A stretch of DNA of 25,122 bases from an uncultured Collinsella sp. (GCA_959596495.1 CAUFXK010000020.1:1-25122); one strand, 5' to 3'. Shown: positions 15,801 to 23,169, counted from the first letter of the stretch. The notes: a model not told the origin generated them from the letters alone. Numbers and translations are program-made.

Positions 15801-16491
15801 GCCAGTTCCATGCGGCCTTTTCGCTCATGCCGAGCACGCTCTGCAGCACCTCGACCACGTCGTCCTCAAAGTAGCTGTAGGTGTCGCGGGTCTGGAGCCA
15901 GGACTCGCCGTTGATGCGCTCAAAGGCCTCGCGGAACTCCTGGGTCTTGCCCAGGGAATCGATGTAGTCCTCGAGCTTTGCAAGCTTGAGGTCCTCGCCG
16001 TAGAAGCCGCGCGCCTCATAGAACATGCGCTCAAAGCCGCGAAGCAGCGCCGTGGGAGCCGTATCGCCCTGCTTCCACTGGCCCGCCTTACTATCGATGT
16101 TAAAGAGGATGGCCTGCGTGGGCACCGAACAGGCGCGCTCCATGGCAGCCGCGACCATGGGGTCGACGATCTTGCCGTCAAAGTAGCGGATGGCGCTCTT
16201 ACCGCCGATCTGGCGATTCTCGAGCAGGTAGCTCAGCATCTTGAGGAAGTGCGATTTACCGGAACCGAAGAAACCGCTGATCCACACGCCGATCTTGTCG
16301 GTGCGCACATTGATGGCATCGCCGTAGGCCTTGAAGAACGTGGCAAAGTGCCTCTGCAACTCGCGCGTCACCACGTACTCGTCAAGCTCCTGGCGGATGG
16401 ACCCATCTTTTGAATCCTGGACCTTGACCACGCCGTTGATGGAGCGGTTGATGTCTTTAGCAAAGAGGTCGCGAATGATCGTGTTGTCCAT
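12829..16491 (-). CDS. brxC: BrxC, large P-loop ATPase (BREX type 1)
   Basis: This 1220-residue protein starts at 16491 with AAAGGAG six bases upstream. Walker A GFFGSGKS is at residues 73-80 and the Walker B-like LLFMVDEVGQF at about 265-275. The N-terminal block (LFAKDINRSINGVVK..., then VTRELQRHF) is typical of BrxC/PglY proteins. The C-terminal third holds long charged helices and ends in a basic, proline-rich linker (APVPAPKPQRKIK, near 1165-1180) followed by a short helical tail. BrxC is a core component needed for both BREX methylation and exclusion in studied type 1 systems; its exact reaction is not settled. The frame is intact. It lies 78 bases below brxB. Confidence 0.95.
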   Translation of the reverse strand: MDNTIIRDLFAKDINRSINGVVKVQDSKDGSIRQELDEYVVTRELQRHFATFFKAYGDAINVRTDKIGVWISGFFGSGKSHFLKMLSYLLENRQIGGKSAIRYFDGKIVDPMVAAAMERACSVPTQAILFNIDSKAGQWKQGDTAPTALLRGFERMFYEARGFYGEDLKLAKLEDYIDSLGKTQEFREAFERINGESWLQTRDTYSYFEDDVVEVLQSVLGMSEKAAWNWLEGSEDEVLAPDVFAKKVKDYVDARAAAHGGNFRLLFMVDEVGQFITNDKDPSLMLSLQTIVEELGAACGGRVWVMVTSQEAIDNLSLPVGNDFSKIQGRFNTRLSLSSSSVDEVIQRRVLEKTAPVADMLAQVYEQDAAVLKNNFTFEGGSRSDLAGYANSKDFVASYPFVGYQFKLLPDVMTEVRKHGVKAKHMSTGERSMLSAFQESAQAIQHDQAGALVPFWRFFDTISKDLEHGINQVVDRAVRAAEDAKGLEPYDVQVLKLLYLIRYIGYVKATVENISIFMIDGLDVDMRALEDRVKESLARLERENYVARQGDTYSFLTDEEQEIAQEIARTPIDNAQVIESIKKRLFDSIYTARKLNRGANDFPFDRYVDGSIHGTSMGGMELCVATMASDLGRADDTELALASSGKAIVALSDEADYWETLVNAAKIRKYAKTRNLQELQPSTRQIVESKMREAAYNEKEADALLSEAVLHARCAVNGRMIEVRAAKPAQVFDQVLAQLCDVVFEKADYIGSPVMSDSDIRSTLAGNVQAGLAGMDAGNTRALKEVEDYLKVQHQRHLDTAMGDIQRQYQQRPFGWREVDIANVVAQLVVEQRAQVLFGGQTVQANDSRMVALLRKDADKAQVRLRMRMSDRLLRATGELMCDLFDLKTVPSNEDKLVAELKERLEGLREACLAIARDYYTGIKPAYPYPGEDECEKMRSEVADVLKDQNEAEAFLTTFTKHEERLLDAKEDFDKVVEFVESNQRTAFDHARDFLNRTEGIEYASDDIPSAVENVAKVREILKDPKPYGRIKDLQPLMDPVEDDMKKLLGIRRNEFLCRIESDLQDLRAQAESQKGFVNQAKDAIADAGTKYESFKNRAHSAQSLNELSVVATNWGDWLSAAANEMYDAVDEARVRMDNERRTTEVMSTGEVVKKVSNKGAASSAPVPAPKPQRKIKTVRRADLAKPSRLLSAEDVERYVDDLRSRLMQALAANDEIRIN

Positions 16492-16569
16492 GGGTGCTCC
16501 TTTGGGTTTGGGAACGTTATGGCAAAGGGTTGTTACCGGCGGCAGGGACTTGCCTGCGGGGAGCCGTGC

Positions 16570-17262
16570 TTACGAGATATCGATGGCGCGGTAGTAGTTG
16601 TCGGCCGGCAGACGGTTGAAGAGCTGGAAAGAAGAGCCGTTGAAACTGCCCGGATAGGCGGCGATCACAGGCACCTCATCAAAATCCGCAAGCATGCAGT
16701 GGAGAAGCGTGTGCATGCGAAAGAACGGGAAAACCTCGCCCGCGCCGGTGAGGAGAACGACGTCTCCAGGCGCGTGCGGCTCGGTCTGCTCAAGGATGTA
16801 CGCGGCGACTTTCTCGGGCGAGGCGAACTTGGCCACGTCCTCGAGCACGCGCTGAGTACCGCGACGCTCCTCTTGGTGCGGGATAGCCTTGAGGACACGG
16901 CGCTTTTCGAGAATTGCCAGCACGGCGTCGTAAAGGTTCACGACCTTGAGCGTGCACGGAAGCTTGTCGGCCTCGGCATCGCGTGAAAGGGTGTCAAATA
17001 ATGCACGCGCCTCAAACTCCAGCGCGGGGTCATAGCAAAAAGTGTGGAAGCCGATCTCATTGCCTATGCCCTTGTTGGCCAAAAAGTCCTCGCTGCACAG
17101 GCACTCGCGCAGAAGCTGCGCACGGCGCTCAAATTCCTGACAGGCGCGCTCGGAGCGGGCATGCGCCGCCACGACGCTCTTGCGGGAATGGATGCCGATA
17201 TTGGTGGTGAGATTGGTCGCCGGGGTGATAACAGGGCCGACGGCGCTTTTAACGGGAGCCAC
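16570..17262 (-). CDS. brxB: BrxB, DUF1788 protein (BREX type 1)
   Basis: The 230-residue product starts at a GTG at 17262, one base after the brxA stop codon, so translation is probably coupled to brxA. Family landmarks are FLANKGIGNEIGFHTFCYDP near residues 60-79 and the C-terminal AAYPGSFNGSSFQLFNRL..DNYYRA block. BrxB is a small core protein of type 1 BREX, needed for both phage exclusion and methylation in tested systems, with no known enzymatic motif. An in-frame start further inside is possible, since typical DUF1788 proteins begin nearer the FLANKG block (about residue 35-40 here). Confidence 0.9.
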   Translation of the reverse strand: MAPVKSAVGPVITPATNLTTNIGIHSRKSVVAAHARSERACQEFERRAQLLRECLCSEDFLANKGIGNEIGFHTFCYDPALEFEARALFDTLSRDAEADKLPCTLKVVNLYDAVLAILEKRRVLKAIPHQEERRGTQRVLEDVAKFASPEKVAAYILEQTEPHAPGDVVLLTGAGEVFPFFRMHTLLHCMLADFDEVPVIAAYPGSFNGSSFQLFNRLPADNYYRAIDIS

Positions 17263-17263
17263 G

Positions 17264-17914
17264 CTACATCACCGCCCTGCCGGTAAGGGCCGCGATAAGC
17301 GACTGCTCGCCCAGCTGAACCAAGGCTCGCTCGACATCGGAATCGAGGAAGAGTGGTGACAGGCGCTCGGACTCCGGGCCCTGGCCCTCGCCGATAAGGC
17401 CGGCATGGCGGAGCGTCTGGCGGAGCGAGCCCTTAATGCGCTTGACCGTAGCCTCAGTCCAGCGGGCCGCGTCCGGATACTCCGTGGTAAAGCGTGTCAT
17501 AAAGGCGTTGAGGTCAACCGCCGTAAAGGCATAATCGAAGTTTTGTAGGCGCTCCCCTACCTCGACGAGCACGAGCTCGCGCACGATATCGTAGCGGCAG
17601 ATCATGCTGTAGAAGATGGCCTGGTCCGTCTGCGTGGGAGTGCCGGATGCCATGAGCCTGGTTAGGGATGACGCAGCCTCGACGGCGGTTTTGGGGTCGA
17701 TGCCGCGCGCGGCGCATACGGCGTCCGTGGGCACCATGGCGTCAAGGCGGCGAAGGCACACGGTTGCGCGGTTGGCGACCATGCGCTCCGTGGGATATTG
17801 AAAGAGGTTCTCGCTCTTTACGCGTACAATGACCTGCTCGTCGCTTGCGCCCTGCATACGAAGGGCAGCGACGATGCGCATCTCATGCGGGAGGAATTGC
17901 TCGCGGGTGAGCAC
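17264..17914 (-). CDS. brxA: BrxA, DUF1819 protein (BREX type 1)
   Basis: The 216-residue product resembles DUF1819/BrxA: an N-terminal helical region with SENLFQYPTERMVANRA near residues 34-50, followed by IFYSMICRYDIVRELVLVEVG. BrxA is a small helical DNA-binding protein in structurally studied type 1 systems. The only upstream start in this frame is the GTG at 17914, whose first G is the last base of a ten-G run; an in-frame TAA lies at 17941-17939. An internal ATG at residue 12 is the alternative start. No separate Shine-Dalgarno is visible, and the G-run itself may serve as one. This is the first gene of the operon. Confidence 0.88.
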   Translation of the reverse strand: MLTREQFLPHEMRIVAALRMQGASDEQVIVRVKSENLFQYPTERMVANRATVCLRRLDAMVPTDAVCAARGIDPKTAVEAASSLTRLMASGTPTQTDQAIFYSMICRYDIVRELVLVEVGERLQNFDYAFTAVDLNAFMTRFTTEYPDAARWTEATVKRIKGSLRQTLRHAGLIGEGQGPESERLSPLFLDSDVERALVQLGEQSLIAALTGRAVM

Positions 17915-17923
17915 CCCCCCCCC
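17914..17923 (-). repeat. Homopolymer G10 tract at the brxA start codon
   Basis: Ten consecutive Cs on the plus strand (Gs in the brxA sense) run into the GTG start codon. A tract of this length is prone to slipped-strand length change. Because it covers the ribosome-binding region and start, gain or loss of bases would alter initiation rather than create a downstream frameshift. Sequencing error in homopolymers must also be kept in mind. Confidence 0.8.
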
Positions 17924-18255
17924 GAACGCTTTTTGTGGTTACATCCACAGTACACGCTCCAAGGGTGTCAAAGGCTGTCACAAGTGCGCCGCAACCCGGC
18001 AGGCAGGCGCGGCGCACATGACGATAATCATACCTGTTGGTAAAAAAGTTACCACGCCCAGAGTGTCAAATGTTGAGCAACAAAATTAAATCCGGTTAAC
18101 GGTCATTTTCGCAGCTTAGAAACTTTAACGAGGTCGCCCCAAATCACACTTGCCAGACAACCGCGCTTACGAATGCAGGCACGCACACGCCCAACGCCAT
18201 CCTCCGCTATATTCAACATAGAGTTATACATATGCTTCTATGTAAGGAGTTTCGT
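17924..18255 (-). promoter_or_regulatory. BREX leader and promoter region
   Basis: This 330-base stretch has no convincing gene. It holds a 9-bp hairpin (17984-17992 with 18009-18017) that would lie in the brxA leader mRNA, and a perfect palindrome TGGTAA-N5-TTACCA (18038-18054) that could be an operator. Two minus-strand TTGACA boxes occur at 17971-17966 and 18069-18064. Neither TTGACA has a good -10 box 16-18 bases downstream, so the exact promoter is not settled; TATGAT occurs on the minus strand near 18033-18028 but at the wrong spacing. CATAGA (18217-18222) and TCTATG (18237-18242) form an inverted repeat just ahead of the antitoxin-like gene. Confidence 0.4.
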
Positions 18256-18429
18256 ATGCCTGTCGTAAAGCCTATTTCTGATCAGACGCGCGCGCTAACT
18301 ACCATTCAGGAACGCGAAGATCACATTCAACGTACCATCGCTCATGGTTACGACGACCTCACCAACGGTCGTGTGCGCCCCTGGAAACAAGCGAAGGCCG
18401 AGGCGGATCGGATGCGAGCCTCGAGATAA
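18256..18429 (+). CDS. Small orphan antitoxin-like protein
   Basis: The 57-residue product starts at the ATG at 18256, with AAGGAG seven bases upstream; an in-frame ATG at 18232 lacks a site. The N-terminus MPVVKPISDQTRAL resembles the opening of Phd/YefM-type antitoxins. The rest (a short helical region, then AHGYDDLTNGRVRPWKQAKAEADRM) resembles the C-terminal toxin-binding tail of small antitoxins, with the usual middle DNA-binding core shortened. No toxin gene follows: a nine-C run and then the serC leader come next. It may be a deletion remnant or a solitary regulator. It is divergent from brxA and shares its upstream region. Confidence 0.5.
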   Translation: MPVVKPISDQTRALTTIQEREDHIQRTIAHGYDDLTNGRVRPWKQAKAEADRMRASR

Positions 18430-18430
18430 G

Positions 18431-18439
18431 CCCCCCCCC
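18431..18439 (+). repeat. Homopolymer C9 tract after the antitoxin-like gene
   Basis: Nine consecutive Cs begin immediately after the TAA of the small antitoxin-like gene (18427-18429 plus one G). It is a second long homopolymer within about 520 bases of the brxA G-tract. It lies outside any recognised coding frame. Confidence 0.7.
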
Positions 18440-18560
18440 ATGTAACCATCCTGTAAATCATAGCGGCGCACTCGGGTTTTGCTGTGATGCGGTCGCGCCT
18501 GGCGCTGCACTGTGCTAAAGTATCCCGAACGTTCAAACGACTACGAGGGGGAACTAGAAG

Positions 18561-19685
18561 ATGGCACGTGCGCACAACTTCTCAGCTGGCCCGGCCGCAC
18601 TGCCTACAAGCGTGCTCGCCGAGATCGCCGACGAGATGATGGACTACCGCGGTTGCGGCATGTCCGTGCTCGAGATGAGCCATCGATCTAGCATGTACCA
18701 GCAGATCATCGACGACGCCGAGGCAACCCTGCGTCGCCTGCTGAGCATCCCCGACAACTACCGCGTCCTGTTTTTGCAGGGCGGCGCCACGCTGCAGTTT
18801 GCGGGCATCCCCATGAACCTCATGCGCCGCGGCCGCGCCGGCTACGTCGTGACCGGCAACTTCGCCAACAAGGCGTACAAGGAGGCCGCCAAGTACGGCG
18901 AGGCCGTGCTGCTCGCGAGCTCCGAGGACACCAATTTCGACCGCATTCCCACCATGGCCGACATCAACGCGCGCATTGCCGCCGAGGCCGCGAGCGATGG
19001 GCTCGACTACGTCTACATCTGCCAGAACAACACCATCTTTGGCACCATGTACCACGAGCTGCCCGATTGCGGCGACGTGCCGCTGGTCGCCGATGTCTCG
19101 AGCTGCTTTCTGTCGCAAGCGCTCGACGTCGAGCGCTACGGGCTCATTTACGCTGGCGCGCAGAAAAACGCCGGCGCCGCGGGCGTGACCGTGGTCATCG
19201 TGCGCGACGACCTCATCGCAGATGGCCCCGCTTTTGCGCAGACGCCGCAGTACATGGACCTTAAGACCCAGGCCGCCAAGGGCTCTATGCTCAACACGCC
19301 CAACACCTTTGGCATCTACGTGTGCGGCAAGGTGTTCCGGTGGGTCGAGGAGACCGGCGGACTTGCCGCCATGGCCGAGCGCAACTGGGCCAAGGCCAAC
19401 CTGCTCTACAACCTGCTCGAGAACAGCGAGCTGTTCCACGGCACCACGCAGGAGGACAGCCGCTCCATCGCCAACGTCACCTTCCGCACCGGCGATGCCG
19501 ACCTCGACGCCGCCTTTGTCGCAGGCGCGGCCGAGCATCAGATTCAAAACGTCAAGGGCCATCGCCTGGTGGGCGGCATGCGCGCCAGCGTCTACAACGC
19601 TGTGACCATGGAAGACGTGCAGGCACTGGCCTCGTACATGAAGGACTTCGAAGCGCAGCATAGTTTGAGTCCGCGATCTAACTAG
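18561..19685 (+). CDS. serC: Phosphoserine aminotransferase
   Basis: This 374-residue class V aminotransferase converts 3-phosphohydroxypyruvate and glutamate to phosphoserine and 2-oxoglutarate, the second step of serine synthesis (the same enzyme type also acts in pyridoxal phosphate synthesis). Visible landmarks are HNFSAGPAALP at residues 5-15, LQGGATLQF at 72-80, DVSSCFLS near 178-185 and the PLP-binding lysine in YAGAQKNAG (K202). The start at 18561 follows a GAGGGGG-rich ribosome site at 18545-18551. It is paired with serA 70 bases downstream; a 6-bp hairpin (19685-19690 with 19696-19701) sits in the gap without a T-run. Confidence 0.96.
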   Translation: MARAHNFSAGPAALPTSVLAEIADEMMDYRGCGMSVLEMSHRSSMYQQIIDDAEATLRRLLSIPDNYRVLFLQGGATLQFAGIPMNLMRRGRAGYVVTGNFANKAYKEAAKYGEAVLLASSEDTNFDRIPTMADINARIAAEAASDGLDYVYICQNNTIFGTMYHELPDCGDVPLVADVSSCFLSQALDVERYGLIYAGAQKNAGAAGVTVVIVRDDLIADGPAFAQTPQYMDLKTQAAKGSMLNTPNTFGIYVCGKVFRWVEETGGLAAMAERNWAKANLLYNLLENSELFHGTTQEDSRSIANVTFRTGDADLDAAFVAGAAEHQIQNVKGHRLVGGMRASVYNAVTMEDVQALASYMKDFEAQHSLSPRSN

Positions 19686-19755
19686 CCCGCAACGCGCGGG
19701 CCGACCAGCCACTTCAAACCACCTGTATAAACCAAACCTGCTAAGGAGTTTTTCC

Positions 19756-20919
19756 ATGCGTAAGATTAAGACCATCGACGACATCACCAAAGACGGCAAA
19801 GTCGAGTTTGGCGAGGGCTACGAATTTGTGAGCACCGCCGAAGAGGCCGACGCCATCCTGATGCGCTCGACCGACCTGCACGGCTACGAGCTGCCCGAGG
19901 GCATCCGCGCCATCGCCCGCTGCGGCGCCGGCGTCAACAACATCCCCGTCGAGGAGTACGCCAAGAAGGGCGTCGTCGTCTTTAACTCCCCCGGCGCCAA
20001 CAGCAACGCCGTTAAGGAGCTCGTCCTAGGCATGCTGGTGCTCTCGAGCCGCGGCGTGGTGCAATCGATGAACTGGGTGCGCGACAACGCCGACGACCCC
20101 GAGATTCAGGTCGATGCCGAAAAGGCCAAGAAGGCCTTTGTGGGCCGCGAGCTTAAAGGCAAGCGCATCGGCGTCATCGGTCTGGGCAACGTAGGCTCCA
20201 AGGTCGCCAACGCCTGCGTCGACCTGGGCATGGACGTTTACGGCTACGACCCGTTCATTTCCGTTGAGCACGCGTGGGTGCTGAGCCGCGAGGTGCAGCG
20301 CGTGGGCACGCTCGAGGATCTCTGCCGCGGCTGCGACTACCTCACCGTGCACGTGCCCAGCAAGGCCGACACCATCGGCATGATCAGCACCGAGCAGATC
20401 AACCTGCTGGCCCCGGACGCCGTGCTGATCAACTACGCACGCGAGACCATCATTGACGAGGACGCCGTCGACGCCGCCCTGCGCGAGGGCAAGCTCAGCT
20501 GGTTTAGCTGCGACTTTGCCACGCCCAAGACCGTCAAGATGCCCAACACGTTTATCACCACGCACTCGGGCGCCGGCACCGGCGAGGCCGAGGCCAACTG
20601 CGCCGATATGGCCATCAGCGAGCTCAAGGATTACCTGGAGAACGGTAACATCGCCCACAGCGTCAACTACCCCGCTTGCAGCATGGGCAAGGCGCGCGCT
20701 GCAAGCCGCATTGCCTGCCTGCATGCCAACGTGCCCAACATGATCGGCCAGATCACGGCCATCCTGGCCAAGGACAACGCCAACGTGCAGCGTATGACCA
20801 ACGAGTCCGTTGGCGAGAACGCCTACACCATGTTCGACACCGACGAGCACCTGGACAGCAGCACCATCGAGGCGCTCAAGCAGATTCCGTCGATGTATCG
20901 CGTGCGCGTGATCAAATAG
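19756..20919 (+). CDS. serA: D-3-phosphoglycerate dehydrogenase with C-terminal ACT domain
   Basis: This 387-residue NAD-dependent dehydrogenase oxidises 3-phosphoglycerate to 3-phosphohydroxypyruvate, the entry step to serine. The start at 19756 has AAGGAG a few bases upstream. Landmarks are ARCGAGVNNIP (54-64), the Rossmann motif GLGNVG (142-147), NYARETIIDEDA and the substrate/catalytic block TTHSGAGTGEAE. After about residue 315 a region beginning NVPNMIGQITAILAKDNANV and ending MYRVRVIK is an ACT domain, which in this family gives allosteric control, commonly by serine. No intervening ASB domain is present, so it is the short-ACT type. It is transcribed after serC and ends before a strong terminator. 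Confidence 0.95.
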   Translation: MRKIKTIDDITKDGKVEFGEGYEFVSTAEEADAILMRSTDLHGYELPEGIRAIARCGAGVNNIPVEEYAKKGVVVFNSPGANSNAVKELVLGMLVLSSRGVVQSMNWVRDNADDPEIQVDAEKAKKAFVGRELKGKRIGVIGLGNVGSKVANACVDLGMDVYGYDPFISVEHAWVLSREVQRVGTLEDLCRGCDYLTVHVPSKADTIGMISTEQINLLAPDAVLINYARETIIDEDAVDAALREGKLSWFSCDFATPKTVKMPNTFITTHSGAGTGEAEANCADMAISELKDYLENGNIAHSVNYPACSMGKARAASRIACLHANVPNMIGQITAILAKDNANVQRMTNESVGENAYTMFDTDEHLDSSTIEALKQIPSMYRVRVIK

Positions 20920-20931
20920 CGCCGGCTGATC

Positions 20932-20964
20932 TGACGGGCAGTTCCCCATGTGGCCTGCCCGTCA
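20932..20964 (+). other. Hairpin after serA
   Basis: The 10-bp perfect stem TGACGGGCAG (20932-20941) pairs with CTGCCCGTCA (20955-20964). It lacks a T-run and precedes the true terminator, so it may protect the 3' end of the serC-serA message. Confidence 0.55.
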
Positions 20965-20981
20965 CTGACATTGAATGCCCG

Positions 20982-21018
20982 CGGGGGCGCCTTTCGCACG
21001 AGAGGCGCCCCCGTTTTT
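20982..21018 (+). terminator. Intrinsic terminator of serC-serA
   Basis: An 11-bp GC-rich stem (20982-20992 with 21003-21013, GGGGGCGCCT type) has a 10-base loop and is followed by five Ts at 21014-21018. It separates serA from the M20 peptidase gene. Confidence 0.9.
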
Positions 21019-21096
21019 GTGAGCACTCCATTAAATGCACCGAGCCACTTTTTGGCATACAATCTGTATGTTGACCTAACTATCTGTGAGGTGCCT

Positions 21097-22317
21097 ATGG
21101 TTGATACAGATTTTGCTTGGCGGCTTACGCAAGGACTCGTGCGGATCGACAGCTCAGACCCGGGTGCGTATGAGGACGAGATTGAGCGCTATATCAAAGC
21201 GTTGGTTGAGGAACGGTTGGCGCAGCTGAGCCATCCGGTGCTCCATGCCGTGCAGGTTGAGGAACTCGAGGTGCTGCCCGGGCGCCGCAACCTTATGGTC
21301 ACCGTGCCGGGACTGAGCGACGAGCCACGACTCGTCTATATCTGCCATATGGATACCGTTACGCTGGGCGATGGCTGGGACGCGGACATTCCGCCGCTCG
21401 GGGCGGTTGTGCGCAACGATAAACTCTACGGCCGCGGTGCCTGCGATATGAAGGGTGGCCTGGCCTGCGCCATTGCCGCACTGGTCCATACGCTCGAGCG
21501 CGTGGCGGCAGAAGGCGAGCTGCCCCGACGCGGCTTTTCGCTCATCTGCTCAGTCGACGAGGAGGACTTTATGCGCGGCTCAGAGGCCGCGATCGATGCC
21601 GGCTGGGTCGGCTCGCGTGAATGGGTGCTGGACACCGAACCCACCGACGGACAGATCCAGGTGGCGCACAAGGGACGCACGTGGTTCGAGATTGAAATGG
21701 CTGGCGTAACGGCGCATGCGAGCCAGCCGTGGAAGGGCGCGGATGCCGTCGCCGCCATGGCCGAGGTCGTGTGTTCGCTCCGTCGCGCGCTTGCGGCGCT
21801 GCCAGCGCACGATGAGCTGGGGCCTTCGACCATTACGTTTGGGCAGATCGAGGGCGGCTATCGTCCCTATGTGGTGCCAGACCATGCCAAGGTCTGGGTC
21901 GACATGCGCCTGACCCCGCCGACCGATACGGCCGCCGCGACGCGCATGGTAGAGCAGGCCATCGCCGTCGCCGAAGCCGCCGTTCCCGGTTGCCATGGCA
22001 GCTACACCGTGACGGGCGACCGCCCCGCCATCGAGCGCGACCCGAACTCTCCCCTTCTAGCAGCGCTCAAGCGTACCGCGGATGACGTGACGGACGCGAA
22101 CACGATCGTCGGCTTCTTTACCGGCTACACCGACACCGCCGTCATTGCCGGCAAGACAGGTAACCGCAATTGCATGAGCTACGGTCCCGGGTCGCTCGCG
22201 CTCGCGCACAAGCCCAACGAATATGTGCCCCATGCCGATATCGTTCGTTGTCAGCAGGTGCTCATCGCGCTCGCCGATAACGTGCTCTGGGACGCGAGCG
22301 GCCAAGTTGGGGCATAA
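21097..22317 (+). CDS. M20-family metallopeptidase (ArgE/DapE-like)
   Basis: The 406-residue product starts at the ATG at 21097, with GAGGTG upstream at 21088-21093; an earlier in-frame ATG at 20950 would run through the serA terminator and is rejected. Zinc-site motifs of M20 hydrolases are clear: YICHMDTV (H84, D86), GRGACDMKGG (D117) and SVDEEDF (catalytic and metal glutamates 155-156). The dimerisation-domain block RTWFEIEMAGVTAHAS follows, and YVPHADI is near the end. These enzymes remove an acyl or amino-acid group from small amide substrates. The exact substrate (acetylornithine, succinyl-diaminopimelate or a peptide) cannot be told from motifs. A possible -10 TACAAT lies at 21058-21063 without a good -35. 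Confidence 0.88.
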   Translation: MVDTDFAWRLTQGLVRIDSSDPGAYEDEIERYIKALVEERLAQLSHPVLHAVQVEELEVLPGRRNLMVTVPGLSDEPRLVYICHMDTVTLGDGWDADIPPLGAVVRNDKLYGRGACDMKGGLACAIAALVHTLERVAAEGELPRRGFSLICSVDEEDFMRGSEAAIDAGWVGSREWVLDTEPTDGQIQVAHKGRTWFEIEMAGVTAHASQPWKGADAVAAMAEVVCSLRRALAALPAHDELGPSTITFGQIEGGYRPYVVPDHAKVWVDMRLTPPTDTAAATRMVEQAIAVAEAAVPGCHGSYTVTGDRPAIERDPNSPLLAALKRTADDVTDANTIVGFFTGYTDTAVIAGKTGNRNCMSYGPGSLALAHKPNEYVPHADIVRCQQVLIALADNVLWDASGQVGA

Positions 22318-22356
22318 TAAGCCGCGAACAAACCGACTCGTGCGTTAGGACCGCCC

Positions 22357-23040
22357 ATGAAAGCACTTCCGTTTCCCTGCATCCGCCCAGCTCAGGACCG
22401 CGTGCTCGAGGCGCTGCCTGCAATGGGCAGCATCCTGAGCGGCAACGATGCTCTGCGTGTATCCATTGCCGATGGTCTGATGCTCAAGGACCCGGGTGCG
22501 GCGTATTACGTGTACGAATGCTCGGGCGAGCCGGGACGCGTGACGGGTGTCGTGGCAATCTGCCCGACGAGTGTACTTGCGGGCGACAAGGGCGATGCCA
22601 GCGCCGACGTGGCCGCCGCCGCGCGCGCGATCGCCGAGCTTAAGGTGCAGCCGCGCCCCGTGTCGCTCTCCTACGAGGCGTCGCCCGTCATGGATATCAT
22701 CCTGGGCGCCGCCAAAGAGGGCGCGTCACTCTACGCCGTCACCGACCCCGCGGGCATTACGCACCGCGCGTGGGAGGTCAAGCGCGAGGACGCCGTCGGG
22801 GCCATCCGCGCCATGCTCGACCAAGCACCGGAGCCGGCACTGGCCGACGACCCCGCCTACGCCGCCGCTCTGACCGGGGCGTCGCAGCTGCTGGCCGATG
22901 AGGCCCGTGTCGCCGGAACGTACACCGGCAAGGAGCCGTTCAACTTTACCGTTGCCGTGCTCTTCCCCGCCGCGCAGGTCAGCGGCGCCGCGCCGCAGGT
23001 TCCGACAGGTCTGCTCACGCACCAGGTCGCGCGGTTCTAG
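22357..23040 (+). CDS. Short degenerate DUF1015-like protein
   Basis: The 227-residue product has AGGA upstream of the ATG at 22357. Its opening FPCIRPAQDRV, the middle AAYYVYECS..GRVTGVVA, and the late block YTGKEPFNFTVAVLFPAAQV match the order of conserved blocks in DUF1015 proteins, a family often found beside serine-synthesis genes and usually about 400 residues long. The family's central DGHHR motif is replaced by unrelated residues near DDPAYAAAL, and the C-terminal half is absent. The protein is therefore either a divergent Coriobacteria-type short form or a decayed one. The reading frame is intact and codon use is normal, which favours a functional short form. Confidence 0.65.
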   Translation: MKALPFPCIRPAQDRVLEALPAMGSILSGNDALRVSIADGLMLKDPGAAYYVYECSGEPGRVTGVVAICPTSVLAGDKGDASADVAAAARAIAELKVQPRPVSLSYEASPVMDIILGAAKEGASLYAVTDPAGITHRAWEVKREDAVGAIRAMLDQAPEPALADDPAYAAALTGASQLLADEARVAGTYTGKEPFNFTVAVLFPAAQVSGAAPQVPTGLLTHQVARF

Positions 23041-23085
23041 CAAGACCAGACCGCCCGGCACAAAAATCGGCAGCTCAACAAACAG

Positions 23086-23126
23086 GGGGCGGAGATGCAG
23101 CAGGTACATGCATCTCCGCCCCTTTT
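23086..23126. terminator. Terminator between convergent genes
   Basis: A perfect 14-bp stem (23086-23099 with 23109-23122, GGGGCGGAGATGCA type) has a 9-base loop and is followed by four Ts on the plus strand. It ends the plus-strand DUF1015-like transcript and probably also the minus-strand phosphatase transcript, where the tail is CTGTTTGTTG. Confidence 0.85.
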
Positions 23127-23169
23127 GCGTCGAGAAGTTATGCCAGCGACCCGTGCCGCCGCGCTCGCG

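Noticed and set aside
17964..18069. A defined sigma-70 promoter for the BREX operon
   Set aside because: Two TTGACA boxes exist on the minus strand, but no acceptable -10 lies 16-18 bases from either, so only a general regulatory region is annotated.
18582..19799. A 405-codon minus-strand open frame opposite serC
   Set aside because: It is a shadow of serC, whose active-site lysine and family motifs are clear; a similar shadow lies opposite serA at 20026-20949.
20950..21096. N-terminal extension of the M20 peptidase gene from 20950
   Set aside because: It reads through the serA terminator hairpin; M20 proteins begin near the MVDTDFAW position, which has a ribosome site.
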